Origin: UBA961 sp049317525
GTDB taxonomy: Bacteria > Bacteroidota > Ignavibacteria > Kapaibacteriales > UBA961
Assembly: GCA_049317525.1 (NCBI GenBank)
Contig: JBMOIC010000007.1
Span: 1-64,000, forward strand
Direction of reading: 5' to 3'
Length of the DNA: 64,000 bases
The notes under the pieces: generated by a model
Seen by the model: the letters and a program-made list of their open reading frames with translations, nothing else
Database searches by the model: none
Told to the model about the DNA's origin: nothing
Made by a program: the position numbers and the translations under genes
In this document: positions 56,401-64,000 of the stretch, piece after piece
How positions within the stretch are numbered: position 1 is the first letter of the stretch
Layout: every line of letters begins with the position of its first letter

Positions 56401-57748
56401 TCCAGGTGTTAAAGATGCTCCACGTAAAATTGCAACAGGTAATCCTGATACTGTAACAGTATTAATTACAGACAAAGGTGGTTTAACAGATCTTAAAACT
56501 TTAGTATTAGAAGTTGATAGTACAAATCATGCACCAAGAGCGAAAGCTTCTCCATCAATACGTTGTATTGCTAATGGTGTCGATTATATTGACAGCATGA
56601 TTGTATCTGATATTGACTTATTACGTGAAGAGCCAAATGAAGGTAAAGAAATTATCAAAATATCTATTGATCCTCCAGTTGGTAATGTAACTGTAGAACC
56701 TTCTGAAATCAAAGGTTCAGTAGCTGATACTAATGCAGCAATGAATAATAATATTATCATCAAGTCTAATGGAGTATTAAATATTCCTGCTAACTTGATC
56801 AATAATGGTAAAGTTACAATCAGAGTTAAGTTTGATGACGGTGATACAGTTACATATACAGAGTATAAAGTAAATGTATCAGATGTAACAGACTTTACTA
56901 CAACAATTAGAGTAGAAAATTCACTTGGTGCATTCCAAGATCTATACTTCGGTACAGCTAGAAATGCAACAACAGGTGAAAAATTACCTGATGAAGGTAA
57001 ATTAGACGCTAATTATTGTGAATTTGAATTACCTCCATTCCCTCCAACAGATGTGTTTGATGCTCGCTGGACTATCGTTAAAACAAACGGTATTCACAGA
57101 AACATCTTCCCAACTGCAATTAAAGGTGATTCAACAAGATCAATTTACAAAGGTCGTTTCCAAGCTGGAGCTGAATTAGGTAATACATCACCTACATTCC
57201 CTGTAAAACTTAAGTGGAAAAAATCAACAGTTCCTACTCGTAGAGACGCTGTTAAAAATCCAAGTGGTGGATCATGGAGAATCATGGATGGTGGATCATT
57301 TAATTACTTCCAAGTAGACATGGCGACAGGTACAGGTAAGAAGAGTGAATTAATTGATACATCATCAAGTGGTGATGAATATACTATCTCTATCAAACAA
57401 GATGTAGTTAATTCATTTGTTATCTTATACGATCATGCAAGTAATGTAAACGAAGACCAACCAACATCAGTTATGGGTCAATCAATTGTTTCTGAAGCAG
57501 TACCTAATCCTGCAAATGAAACAGTAAACTTTAACATAACATCTTCAAGAGAAAATGTTGAAGTACAGATCTTTGATATGCTTGGTAACTTAGTAAACCG
57601 CTTCAATAGCGATCTTACAATTGGAACATCTATTGTTTCTTGGAATACAAATGATGCAAGTGGTAAGCCAGTTGCAACAGGCGTATACAATGTAAGATTA
57701 ACTGTTGGATCAGATATAATTAACAGAAATGTAGTAGTAGCAAGATAA
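50462..57748 (+). CDS. Giant surface protein with Pmp-like beta-helix repeats and T9SS domain
   Basis: A 2428-residue protein from the ATG at 50462, which follows GGAGG; an earlier in-frame start at 50405 would precede the signal peptide and is rejected. The signal ends near SYAQ (about 24). The N-terminal half (about 25-1050) carries repeated FxNN...GGAIY/GGAL motifs typical of polymorphic outer-membrane (Pmp-like) right-handed beta-helix proteins. Later parts include an Ig-type PIG-like domain (about 1895-2010; LPTAKEGVDYNP, WLHINTKSGLLSGTPG). The C-terminus (about 2345-2428) is a T9SS/FlgD-like sorting domain. Codon use (many CGT, GGT) suggests strong expression. Role: probably adhesion or surface structure. 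Confidence 0.9.
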   Translation: MRRLLRLGTLLLAIMLMAGASYAQKPRVQVSGRIAANHVRVFTKDSVYEVSGTYMIAGTLLIEPGTEVVFLDNGRLIDSVGGRLLADGEMQASYTNAAPGVGVPYNSWSYFTRPNVVSVNTKEELTVAAGKRNVVFNLVVDTVKRKIVNLKNMVNGSENSVYDSEGDAGYVVSPEKAMMYLMSRLYSDDDIVRFSPWRRAGGLTPSISRAKIIFRGQAVNDYSREWGHIIVLPGARAAYFRNVVFQDFRKDTTVDNRGYYDTAAVIAPGVKAAISQLNKDILKLTNGAGGALTSFSARTWLVDCEFKNNMARFRAGALQMVQPPFGVGAYPDTTGIQIGYYMLDKNPNITNPDGTLLGYQGGGYLDTTDFRKINSRILKLDELDIDTVPSAEPTISKNDAARQSVDDPRIGVLLGRVRRLTFDNNRVLVSLVDTLKTGTRRVLVDDTSRIVPLDYDGSNISDWKNQAFGGAMYIGGRFTDEYRKIEIGLGVNDSIRVNGSNPLNEKIRFNDKDFVKFVNNKVVNRQDGLLSRGAKGGALYIGAYTSVIINGEFRNNSATTPYLLPKNSADYALGGAIFHENSLCRLQVRGSSVQGTDFVNNRASSGGAIYVDGNTDTTFSPIIGGSDMNRPLIRDYGRRINFENNAALAHGGAIFTKRNMTVYGAGGFINDLPLAQSYGPGFSINFLRNRAGYSGGAVAIHLPSIEPPVPASQRVCRFVRADFRENVVGQIGINPTIEEQKFIRGGGGIYSMNADLNLVKATLFENNKALSSNGGAIAMVHPRTSSDRLFISDADFFVINPNNGVIDRASFIATDSIFNNKQVSAVPADVRMLTRFINNSADINPDPSLMGTGTTQSAANYVDIKRYHPGYIISSSRAGLRENGVGLGGAIYVLDSVTSNRAFRDDTIFFNRVRIQNNIAYTGAALYSDNYNLRFLFQRSLITGNEATSTVGTSEDVIGGPYINPSHPASSDLASAILYGEIIGPGYNSFKLPANPTLVDQARHDATKVDITNGSTSGNSFYDNKARFLIRLPDAANTKGTLAGGFGTGVGGVDTLRGNYWGKTEANVTTVLNTLQPGFSFGGIQETFFVRGNGATHLRFINRAAGTYTNLTEQGPFEYNGTNAPGRVGLDYAYKPLTVGTIPDTLLMQGLVYDIFDKGTDINTADYSNRRMSPIEDFAVGIPTNLQLYPTSGTQSSGKQIRRTTRDPFATDSMNYSTDKENLLWRSMRKLQTEFAVDQRTNEYTHPIGYPLFLEARAAYNGADANQSNDDALSLNESVFFVINDSTGDFIRMNMRQMTDIPTKDNDNVYPREYLRGRVDFVADSSTRTGTTSRVRRNYESLANYGGTNSLLPAIADNAVREDSSALAGRRYEMEFSGNQLVYDNNNNVVYSNRSDLPASVKNGTNNKVTYFAGEKFRTLPVRPTDFVRIVSRTTLWREGVDAAIEKGVGFRVGSTVAPPVFTGTKVTVENPNVSPQYLSSFRNKVFVNEDISYNRAPNSNNKGRDTLFVITAIDSNKFYDPRWALDIDANGNVRTDNVLKQYNQLEYSWFPLFQNPNGSFTPDNGTTKLTALRRWMKADTVWPYIKRTSHPYYGATGRIELKGKPSNPYVVPGGEFVEVSARNYAPTFRSTDALNSILLADSAFKKSMLGSYLTDPSKLEETFQKEIVSKFIYLYPSYFHAQSYDSPDNARYLNQDTIDFGNNGKITYRFSVHVIDSVPVYLTTTQTSANCPIAGANQNLFVANVTDKLRFFVDMNTDDEKEDSIAQNNEGWDFKYGRTSYSFLSKTIRPSDDTSSDELSIVRPNWLTEKYYFKDTSDTQADAFAYDFTTFGVLNVRIPRAEALALLKPGANVDQPHGALNTDSMMTIVVNDGHSGVSYLTKRIFINVSPTITNQNPLPTAKEGVDYNPALLDPAKGITYEDPNFGQEQTFELIYAGDSRDSIAKDPCFPEAGYWNLKDIKVTPTWLHINTKSGLLSGTPGVKDAPRKIATGNPDTVTVLITDKGGLTDLKTLVLEVDSTNHAPRAKASPSIRCIANGVDYIDSMIVSDIDLLREEPNEGKEIIKISIDPPVGNVTVEPSEIKGSVADTNAAMNNNIIIKSNGVLNIPANLINNGKVTIRVKFDDGDTVTYTEYKVNVSDVTDFTTTIRVENSLGAFQDLYFGTARNATTGEKLPDEGKLDANYCEFELPPFPPTDVFDARWTIVKTNGIHRNIFPTAIKGDSTRSIYKGRFQAGAELGNTSPTFPVKLKWKKSTVPTRRDAVKNPSGGSWRIMDGGSFNYFQVDMATGTGKKSELIDTSSSGDEYTISIKQDVVNSFVILYDHASNVNEDQPTSVMGQSIVSEAVPNPANETVNFNITSSRENVEVQIFDMLGNLVNRFNSDLTIGTSIVSWNTNDASGKPVATGVYNVRLTVGSDIINRNVVVAR

Positions 57749-57759
57749 GATTTACGATT

Positions 57760-57789
57760 CTGTCATCCCGTAATAAAGCGGGATGACAG
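57760..57789. repeat. Perfect hairpin between two surface-protein genes
   Basis: CTGTCATCCCG (57760-57770) and CGGGATGACAG (57779-57789) pair perfectly with an 8-nt loop. There is no T-run, and the next gene starts 21 nt later. It may be a genome-repeat palindrome or an mRNA-stabilising or attenuating stem. Confidence 0.75.
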
Positions 57790-57810
57790 TATTTAATTAA
57801 GGAATATACA

Positions 57811-60519
57811 ATGAAAAATTTTATATCAAAATATACATCGTTGCTTGTTGCGCCGCTTCTGCTTGCTTCTGCACTTCAGTATGCATCAGCACAACGAGTA
57901 TATGATGAATTCGACGCTCCGACAGTTGTAGAGGGTAGACTATACATTGATTATGGTAAAACACCTACTACACTAAGTGAAAGATTTTTGTCACCATATA
58001 ATGTAAATTTAGAATATACAGAAAATGGTGCAGGAGCTATAGCTTTAGTTCCTAATGATACTAAAGATGGTTATGTTTCTTTGAAACTACCATTTACAAT
58101 TCAATATGCTGGATCTACATTTCCTGCAACAACCGATATTTCAATATCAGTAAATGGATTTGTAGTTTTTAATCCCTTTCCATCAAGTTTTGGCTTAGAT
58201 CCTATGGAATTATTCCGTGGTGATTCTTTGACAAATGTTGTTGCTCCTTATTGGGGTAATCACAATTATACCGATGGTACAGGTGGATTTTTGAAATCAG
58301 CTATTTCATATCAAATAACTGGTCTAGCACCAAAGCGTAAATTGACAATTGAATGGAAAAATTTAAATGTTAATACAAAAAATGGTGTTGGTGATCCAAC
58401 TAGCGTAGCAAACTTTCAAGTTTCTTTTTATGAAAGAGATGTACCAAGTACAGTTGGTGTAAATTTGGCAGCAAATAATAAAGCTCCAGACATTGAATTT
58501 GCATACGGTACATTTGGTGGTAATGGTAATATTTCACCAACAGCAATGAACGGTGCTTCAGTTGGTATTAATGGTGCTTCAGCTAAGCAATTTATGAATG
58601 GCTTAAGTTATTTAAATCCATCTACAACAACAACTTCAATGAATACTACTACTTTTTGGCCAGTATCTGGAACAACAAGTAAAACTATTCGTTTTGAAAC
58701 ATATCAGCGTTCAACACCAATCAATCCTGATGATTTCTTCTCTAGATTCTCATTGGGTTCAGACAGAGATGACGGATATTTCAAAGTTGATTTAAGTCGT
58801 TTAAACTTTGACTTTACATTTGCTGGTTTAAAGCAAACTAATCTTTGGATAAATATCAATGGATATTCTACATTTTCAGATCCTGAAGTATTTACACATA
58901 TAGTTTCAGCTGATCCAAATGCATTATACATTAATAGTTCATCTTATCCATTTAATGTAGTAGCTCCTTTCTGGGGTGACCACATTTATCGTCGTGGTGG
59001 TGAGCAAGCAGTTCCAAGTTCAGCTGGATTCTACTTAGGTTCTGAAATATCTTATGTAGTAGTAGGTTCTTATCCAAGTAGACGTTTAATTCTTCAATGG
59101 AAGAACTTAAATGTTAATGATAAAACATTACCAAACTCAGTTGCTAATTTTCAAGCTGTATTTTATGAAGGTGTAGATGAAATTTATCCTTCTAATTATG
59201 CTGGTGGAATTGAATTTGCATACGGTGATGTTGGTAATAATACATTAACAACAGCGAAAGCAATCAATGTTAAAGGTTCTTCAGTTGGTTTGAAAGGTAA
59301 TTTAGGTGGTCTTTTACCTCCTAATGCAGATTTCATCAACGGTTTAACTTATAATAATATTAGAACTGCATTTTCATCGAAATTACTAACAGACGGATGG
59401 CGTCCAAGTGGTGGAGCATCATCTTCAGAAGGTCGTCGTATATTCTTCCGTGCTATCCCACGCTATTATACAGCAGGTTGGGGTGACGGTGATGCTGATT
59501 TATCACAAATTAGAACAAGAAAACATACCGGTCTTCAACAAAATCGTTTTGTTACAGTAAATGATGCAAGATTAATCATGCGTTGGTTAGTAAATGATTC
59601 TAAATTAACTAATGACTTTAGAGTTGATTCTATCCAATATGGTAATTCTTATCATGCTGATGTTAATCACAATGGACGTTTCTATTATAGTACACGTACA
59701 TTTGATAATCAAAGAGACACTTTAAGCTGGAGACGTCCAATTGATCGCGATACTTTTGGTACTCGTGTTCGTTATGACTCTGTAGAAAGCTTATCTGGTT
59801 TACCTGCTGATATTGGTCCATTGCGTTTAATTTATTTTGAAGCAACACCTTTAGATGCAGCTTATATTTTACATTACAATGCTGGTAGAATACCATCATT
59901 GCCATGGATTTGGGATACAATCCCATCCTATGGTAAATCAGTTACTCCAGTATCTAACGGAATTTCATTTGGTAAGCCTTTTGTTTCTACAGATGGCAAC
60001 AAAGTAGTTCCAGTTTATGCTAATGCAAAAACAAATAATCCTTTTTCATTTAGTGTTACATTAAATGCTGAAGTAAAATCTGCTGAAACTTCTAATGATG
60101 AATCTGGTAATATCATTACTAATGATTCTAAAACAGTTCATTTTGCTTCTTCTAGCATTACAGATATTACATCTCCAATTGCATTTATTACCGTAAACAA
60201 TGAAAGTGATTTACAAGCGACAAACAAAGTTGTAAATGATATAGTATTAGGTAAAGAAATCATTGAAAATAATGATATATCTAGTGTTATGGCTGCTTAT
60301 CCTAATCCATTCGAAAATGAGATTATGGTAAATGTACCAGCTGAGTTCAAGGGTGGAGTTTTAACAGTATCTGATGTTACTGGTAAAGTTATCTCAACAA
60401 TGAATATCAATCAAGAAACAATGTTAATAAATACATTTGCTGGTTATTCAGCAGGTGTTTATACAATATCAATGATTAATGGTTCACATACTACTAAATT
60501 TGTAGTTGTAAAACGCTAA
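57811..60519 (+). CDS. T9SS-sorted surface protein with duplicated domain and dockerin-like segment
   Basis: A 902-residue secreted protein. Signal peptide about 1-27 (ending SAQ). Two related domains follow (about 35-290 and 310-545). Both contain a NVVAPxWGxHxY block, an E/QWKNLNVN block, SVANFQ and an IEFAYG stretch, indicating internal duplication. A dockerin-like segment (about 552-635) has GDGDADLSQI, VNDARLIMRWLV and ADVNHNGRF, which are EF-hand-like Ca loops. The C-terminus (about 828-902) is a T9SS type A domain starting AAYPNPFENEI. The next gene encodes a cohesin-like segment, so the two may interact. The domains are otherwise unassigned. Confidence 0.85.
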   Translation: MKNFISKYTSLLVAPLLLASALQYASAQRVYDEFDAPTVVEGRLYIDYGKTPTTLSERFLSPYNVNLEYTENGAGAIALVPNDTKDGYVSLKLPFTIQYAGSTFPATTDISISVNGFVVFNPFPSSFGLDPMELFRGDSLTNVVAPYWGNHNYTDGTGGFLKSAISYQITGLAPKRKLTIEWKNLNVNTKNGVGDPTSVANFQVSFYERDVPSTVGVNLAANNKAPDIEFAYGTFGGNGNISPTAMNGASVGINGASAKQFMNGLSYLNPSTTTTSMNTTTFWPVSGTTSKTIRFETYQRSTPINPDDFFSRFSLGSDRDDGYFKVDLSRLNFDFTFAGLKQTNLWININGYSTFSDPEVFTHIVSADPNALYINSSSYPFNVVAPFWGDHIYRRGGEQAVPSSAGFYLGSEISYVVVGSYPSRRLILQWKNLNVNDKTLPNSVANFQAVFYEGVDEIYPSNYAGGIEFAYGDVGNNTLTTAKAINVKGSSVGLKGNLGGLLPPNADFINGLTYNNIRTAFSSKLLTDGWRPSGGASSSEGRRIFFRAIPRYYTAGWGDGDADLSQIRTRKHTGLQQNRFVTVNDARLIMRWLVNDSKLTNDFRVDSIQYGNSYHADVNHNGRFYYSTRTFDNQRDTLSWRRPIDRDTFGTRVRYDSVESLSGLPADIGPLRLIYFEATPLDAAYILHYNAGRIPSLPWIWDTIPSYGKSVTPVSNGISFGKPFVSTDGNKVVPVYANAKTNNPFSFSVTLNAEVKSAETSNDESGNIITNDSKTVHFASSSITDITSPIAFITVNNESDLQATNKVVNDIVLGKEIIENNDISSVMAAYPNPFENEIMVNVPAEFKGGVLTVSDVTGKVISTMNINQETMLINTFAGYSAGVYTISMINGSHTTKFVVVKR

Positions 60520-60525
60520 TCGTTA

Positions 60526-61656
60526 ATGAGATTATACTTAACATATGCTGTATTACTCATTACCTTGATGAGTAATACAGTAATGTTGGGTAGCTTTCCT
60601 AGACAATTGATATTAACTATAGATGCTGTTCCTGATGATGATATTTGCACAGGAACAAGATCTAAATTTACAGTTCTTTTAAAAACGATTCTTTATACGA
60701 CAGATAGTCTTGCTGGTTATGAAATTGATATTTCTTATGATACATCAAAAGTAGTTATAGATCAAGCACTTAAAGTCAAAACAATGAGTAATAAAATACC
60801 ATCAAGTAATTTCTTCTTTAGAATTAGGGAACCAGGTATAGCGAGTGTAATAGGTTTCTTAAATTATAATGAAGGTTACTTAAATGGAGATTCGATATTA
60901 GTAGTTCTAACTGGATTTTGGAAGAATCCTTTATGTACAGATTCTACTAATTTAAAAATAGCTGACTTTATTCCAGCTTTCGAGTTCGGAACTGAAGACA
61001 GACCAGTAGTTTTAAATAATAAATGCATATTATTTAATAGAAAAAAAGAGAGTTTAACGTCTACTATAGAATTAAGTGCTACGAAAGGTATTGAAGATTC
61101 AATAGTATATGAAAGATCAAAATATGATTCAAGTTATTCTGTAAAAGTAAAACTTGATAAGTATGCAGGAAATAGTGGAATTAAATTGATTGCAAAACAA
61201 TTTATTCCTAGTTCAACAAGTAGATTAAGAGCTAATGTTGTATCACAAGAAAATACAGTGTTTACAATTAGTAAAGACAGTACAGAAATTGAAATTAGAA
61301 AGATTGACAAGTATAAGACGGCATTATTAGATGTGAACTTTATAATTACTGAAGAAATAGAAGATACACTTACAATTTCAAAGTGGTTATTATATACAGA
61401 AGGACTCAAATGTGATTGTTTAGTCATAAATGATACTTCTATCTTAAGTCTTGCTTTGTATCGAAAAAACAAATTAGATACAATTATAAATTCAGCACAT
61501 GAAGAATATATAGAGCAAGAAATGTGTACCGACTTTTATGATGTGATGGGACGCTTTATTGAAACAGACTGTATTGAGAGTAAAGCAATACCAGCATTTA
61601 CAAAGAGAAGGAAAGCACTCAAAATTGGCACAAACCTTATTAAATACATAGAATAG
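60526..61656 (+). CDS. Secreted protein with a cohesin-like domain
   Basis: A 376-residue protein with a signal peptide (about 1-23) and an N-terminal domain (about 28-175) whose SLAGYEIDISYDTSKVVID segment matches the cohesin pattern (strand, YDxSxV/L), followed by an IASVIGFLNYNEGYLNGDSILVVLTGFW stretch like the later strands of the fold. The rest has no clear family; near the end a FYDVMGRFIET stretch recalls the first strand of a T9SS domain but the domain is incomplete. It starts 6 nt after the dockerin-like gene with no clear ribosome site, so coupled translation is likely. Confidence 0.65.
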   Translation: MRLYLTYAVLLITLMSNTVMLGSFPRQLILTIDAVPDDDICTGTRSKFTVLLKTILYTTDSLAGYEIDISYDTSKVVIDQALKVKTMSNKIPSSNFFFRIREPGIASVIGFLNYNEGYLNGDSILVVLTGFWKNPLCTDSTNLKIADFIPAFEFGTEDRPVVLNNKCILFNRKKESLTSTIELSATKGIEDSIVYERSKYDSSYSVKVKLDKYAGNSGIKLIAKQFIPSSTSRLRANVVSQENTVFTISKDSTEIEIRKIDKYKTALLDVNFIITEEIEDTLTISKWLLYTEGLKCDCLVINDTSILSLALYRKNKLDTIINSAHEEYIEQEMCTDFYDVMGRFIETDCIESKAIPAFTKRRKALKIGTNLIKYIE

Positions 61657-61705
61657 AAATAACAATTTATAACATTTATTGATGTATCATCAAACGGAGT
61701 TACAA

Positions 61706-64000
61706 ATGCAAACTTCAGACACAAGAATTAAGAGACGATTTACGGCTCTGTTTTTTCTGTCTTTGTGCATTACGCTTATAAGCTCATTTAGAGTTTATGC
61801 GGCAATACCAAAGGCTGACATTCCTATGTTAAGCTTAACAGGACGGGAAAACGGCTATAACAATGCGGTTTATTCAGATGGCCGTATATGGCTTGGTTAT
61901 GCCGATACTCGTATTCGCGAGATTTTAGTACCTGTGTATATCAAGAATCTTTGGTACGATTCAACCAATGTAACAGACAAACGTTATAGTGGTTTCCCCA
62001 TTTATAGTTTTACATATTCAGTACTATATGATGGTAGAGTATTTGAAGCTTTAGGTGCCCAATTTACAGGTTCTAAAAGAACAGATCCAGTAGGTATAGC
62101 ACAAGGTTTCGAATTAGAATTTGATGATGTTCCAGATACAACACGTTATGGTGTGTACATACGTGGATCAGTTAGTGCGGAAACAAAATATGGACGTCGT
62201 CTTTATGTTACAGGTCGTTCAACGAAACCATTGCCAGTAACAGACGAAGATGGAACATTCAGAGAATTAATGTATATCCGTATGAAGGTTACATTAACTA
62301 AGAATAATCTTGTTAATGATCCAACAAAATATAATGGATCTGATAAGTCAGCTCTTTATATCTCTAATGATTCTATGACATTTAATGATTTTAGAATTGG
62401 TAGAGATAATCCATTCCCATTGGTTTCTGATGGTGATCAAACAAATCCATATAAGGACAAGTCATATCGTAAAGATAAGCGTGACTCTATTTCTTTAGCT
62501 GGCGTTTCAATGTCTTCTGACCTATTACCTGAATATCCAAGCCGTCCAGGCGTGATTTGGGTTAATTATGGTGAATTACCACAAATATCTTTTAAAGATT
62601 TTCAAGGTAATGGATTTGATCAAGTTCGTCAAGATCCTACAGCTGCAGATGGTTCAAAATGGGAATTAACAACACCATTAGTTATTGACTCTGCTACTAA
62701 TGCTCGTGATGCACGACGTGATATTATTTTGTTAAATTCTTCAGTAAGAAGTCGTCTAACAAACTTGAATATACGTTCAGATTCTCCATGGTTATTCTTT
62801 CAAACAGTTTCTCCTGGTTTCCAACCAATTAGAAATATTTCTAGAGATGCTGATATTGATTTTATCGATAATGGTATTAATGGACCAGTTCCTCCGAATC
62901 TAAAAGATGCTCGTAATCAAATAGTTGCAGCTCAAGATCCTATTCGCTTCCGTATTTTTGCTAGAACTAGTGAATTACGTAATGGTGATGCAGAATATGC
63001 TGGTATTTATATTGGTTATATCACTTTAACATCAAATAGTGCTAAAGTATCTCCTGTTAGATTAAAAGTGACATTTATTCACTTAAGAAATCCTGTAGAG
63101 CCAGGTAGTTTTGCACGTCCAAAATCACCAGAATTTGGTTTAGATTGGGGTATGAAACTTACAATACGTAATTCTCGTGGTGCTATTGGTGATACAACAA
63201 ACTTAGTATTTGGTACTGGTCATAGAGCAACTGATGGACCTGACACATTATTTGGTGAATATGCATATGATCCACTAAATATAGCTACAGGTTTTTATGC
63301 TCGTTGGTATACACCATGGGTTAAAGATGCAAATGGTGTTGAAGTATCTCCTAATGGTTTAGGTGATATGCAAGTTGATGCTTCTGATGATAAACCTTAT
63401 AGAAGAGATTCTCGTTCAAGAGACATTCGTGATTACGCGGTAGATTCAACCTTATTCTATCTTTGCCGTTTTGATGCAAATGGTGTAAATAATTATCCAA
63501 TCGTATTAACTTGGGATGTTCGTGATTTCCCAGACGGTGCAGATTTATATCTTAGAGATACTTTAAATGGTGGTATATTCAGCGTAAACATGCGTGAAGC
63601 TACACCAGATGGAGATTATGGTCGTTCATTTACTATTCGTGATGCTAAGATTAAGTCTTTTATTATTGAATATCGTTTACCTGGTTCAGCAAGTTTCCCT
63701 GTTGTTCAAAAAGGTTGGAATTTATTGTCTTTACCTTTACGTCCATCAAATCCTAACTATAAAGCAGTATTTCCAAATGCAATCAATAAGCCATTCCTAT
63801 TTTCAAATAATCAATACCAAGATGAACAAATCCTTAAACCAGGTATTGGATATTTTGTAAAGTTTGGTGATAAGATTGATTCAACACAAATTGGTTCAAG
63901 AGTTTCTGAATTCAGAAAGAACTTTAATGAAGTAAGGTTGTTTAGCGGTTGGAATACAGTTGGTACTCCATCTTCTAGAGTTAATGTTGCTGATATTACC
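61706..64000 (+). CDS. Large secreted protein (partial, continues past the window)
   Basis: An open frame of 765 codons from the ATG at 61706 (after GGAG) with no stop before the window end. The signal peptide lies at about 10-33 (FFLSLCITLISSFRVYAA). The mature part is strand-rich and includes extended regions with RxxxR/DSRSRD-type polar turns. The last visible part reads VQKGWNLLSLPLRP (about 669-682) and FSGWNTVGTPS, a motif type I associate with repeated domains of T9SS secreted proteins. It shares codon preference (CGT, GGT) with the two large genes upstream. A C-terminal sorting domain is expected beyond the window but cannot be seen. Confidence 0.8.
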   Translation, partial: MQTSDTRIKRRFTALFFLSLCITLISSFRVYAAIPKADIPMLSLTGRENGYNNAVYSDGRIWLGYADTRIREILVPVYIKNLWYDSTNVTDKRYSGFPIYSFTYSVLYDGRVFEALGAQFTGSKRTDPVGIAQGFELEFDDVPDTTRYGVYIRGSVSAETKYGRRLYVTGRSTKPLPVTDEDGTFRELMYIRMKVTLTKNNLVNDPTKYNGSDKSALYISNDSMTFNDFRIGRDNPFPLVSDGDQTNPYKDKSYRKDKRDSISLAGVSMSSDLLPEYPSRPGVIWVNYGELPQISFKDFQGNGFDQVRQDPTAADGSKWELTTPLVIDSATNARDARRDIILLNSSVRSRLTNLNIRSDSPWLFFQTVSPGFQPIRNISRDADIDFIDNGINGPVPPNLKDARNQIVAAQDPIRFRIFARTSELRNGDAEYAGIYIGYITLTSNSAKVSPVRLKVTFIHLRNPVEPGSFARPKSPEFGLDWGMKLTIRNSRGAIGDTTNLVFGTGHRATDGPDTLFGEYAYDPLNIATGFYARWYTPWVKDANGVEVSPNGLGDMQVDASDDKPYRRDSRSRDIRDYAVDSTLFYLCRFDANGVNNYPIVLTWDVRDFPDGADLYLRDTLNGGIFSVNMREATPDGDYGRSFTIRDAKIKSFIIEYRLPGSASFPVVQKGWNLLSLPLRPSNPNYKAVFPNAINKPFLFSNNQYQDEQILKPGIGYFVKFGDKIDSTQIGSRVSEFRKNFNEVRLFSGWNTVGTPSSRVNVADIT

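Overview
The window is AT-rich bacterial DNA carrying one tRNA gene, no rRNA genes and no insertion sequences. Several large secreted proteins end in type IX secretion (T9SS) C-terminal sorting domains. Together with DUF1573, DUF6588-like and Omp28-like families, single-stranded short DapB and Omp85 proteins, this points to the Bacteroidota/Ignavibacteriota/Kapabacteria (FCB) group. The species cannot be named from the sequence. Shine-Dalgarno motifs (GGAG/AGGA) are visible before many genes.

Layout. 0-10.3 kb: a Xer-type recombinase and the GTPase YchF; then a plus-strand Crp/Fnr-led redox/sulfur run (DUF2892, methyltransferase, DUF6132, two rhodaneses, a rhodanese-thioredoxin lipoprotein); then minus-strand ssb and a pepF - transketolase N half - lipoprotein - transketolase C half run. 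10.4-18.3 kb: thiN, a DnaA-box-rich AT-rich gap that looks like oriC, rpiB, anmK, dapB, a DUF1573 protein, a DUF6588-like outer-membrane protein, a GlcNAc-kinase-like gene and mnmG (gidA), with a near-perfect parS site directly upstream of mnmG. The oriC-like gap, parS and gidA lie within about 7 kb of each other, which suggests an origin-proximal segment. 18.4-31.2 kb: an accessory secretome (Omp28-like thioredoxin-fold protein, GH18 chitinase with five tandem Ig/PKD-like repeats, DUF1566-like protein, C10 streptopain-like protease and small secreted proteins).

31.46-37.86 kb holds the most unusual locus: six tightly coupled plus-strand genes encoding an F1-like ATPase. It has beta, alpha and gamma homologues with intact catalytic motifs, a delta/OSCP-like protein, an unrecognised small protein in the epsilon position, and a protein with two membrane segments and a long Lys/Ser-rich linker. 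No Fo a or c subunit gene is present. All subunits that can be aligned are longer than usual. It could be a rotary or rotary-derived ATPase attached to the membrane by something other than a proton/sodium channel, similar in concept to the F1-like ATPases of mollicutes.

37.9-49.6 kb: housekeeping genes on both strands (phosphodiester glycosidase, photolyase-like FAD protein, mnmE, Omp85/BamA, DUF2795, gatB, ilvE, a fused 2-oxoacid dehydrogenase E1) and tRNA-Arg(CCG). 49.6-64 kb: a TPR membrane protein followed by a surface locus: a 2428-residue Pmp-like beta-helix T9SS protein, a T9SS protein with a dockerin-like segment, a protein with a cohesin-like segment, and a further large secreted protein that runs off the end of the window.
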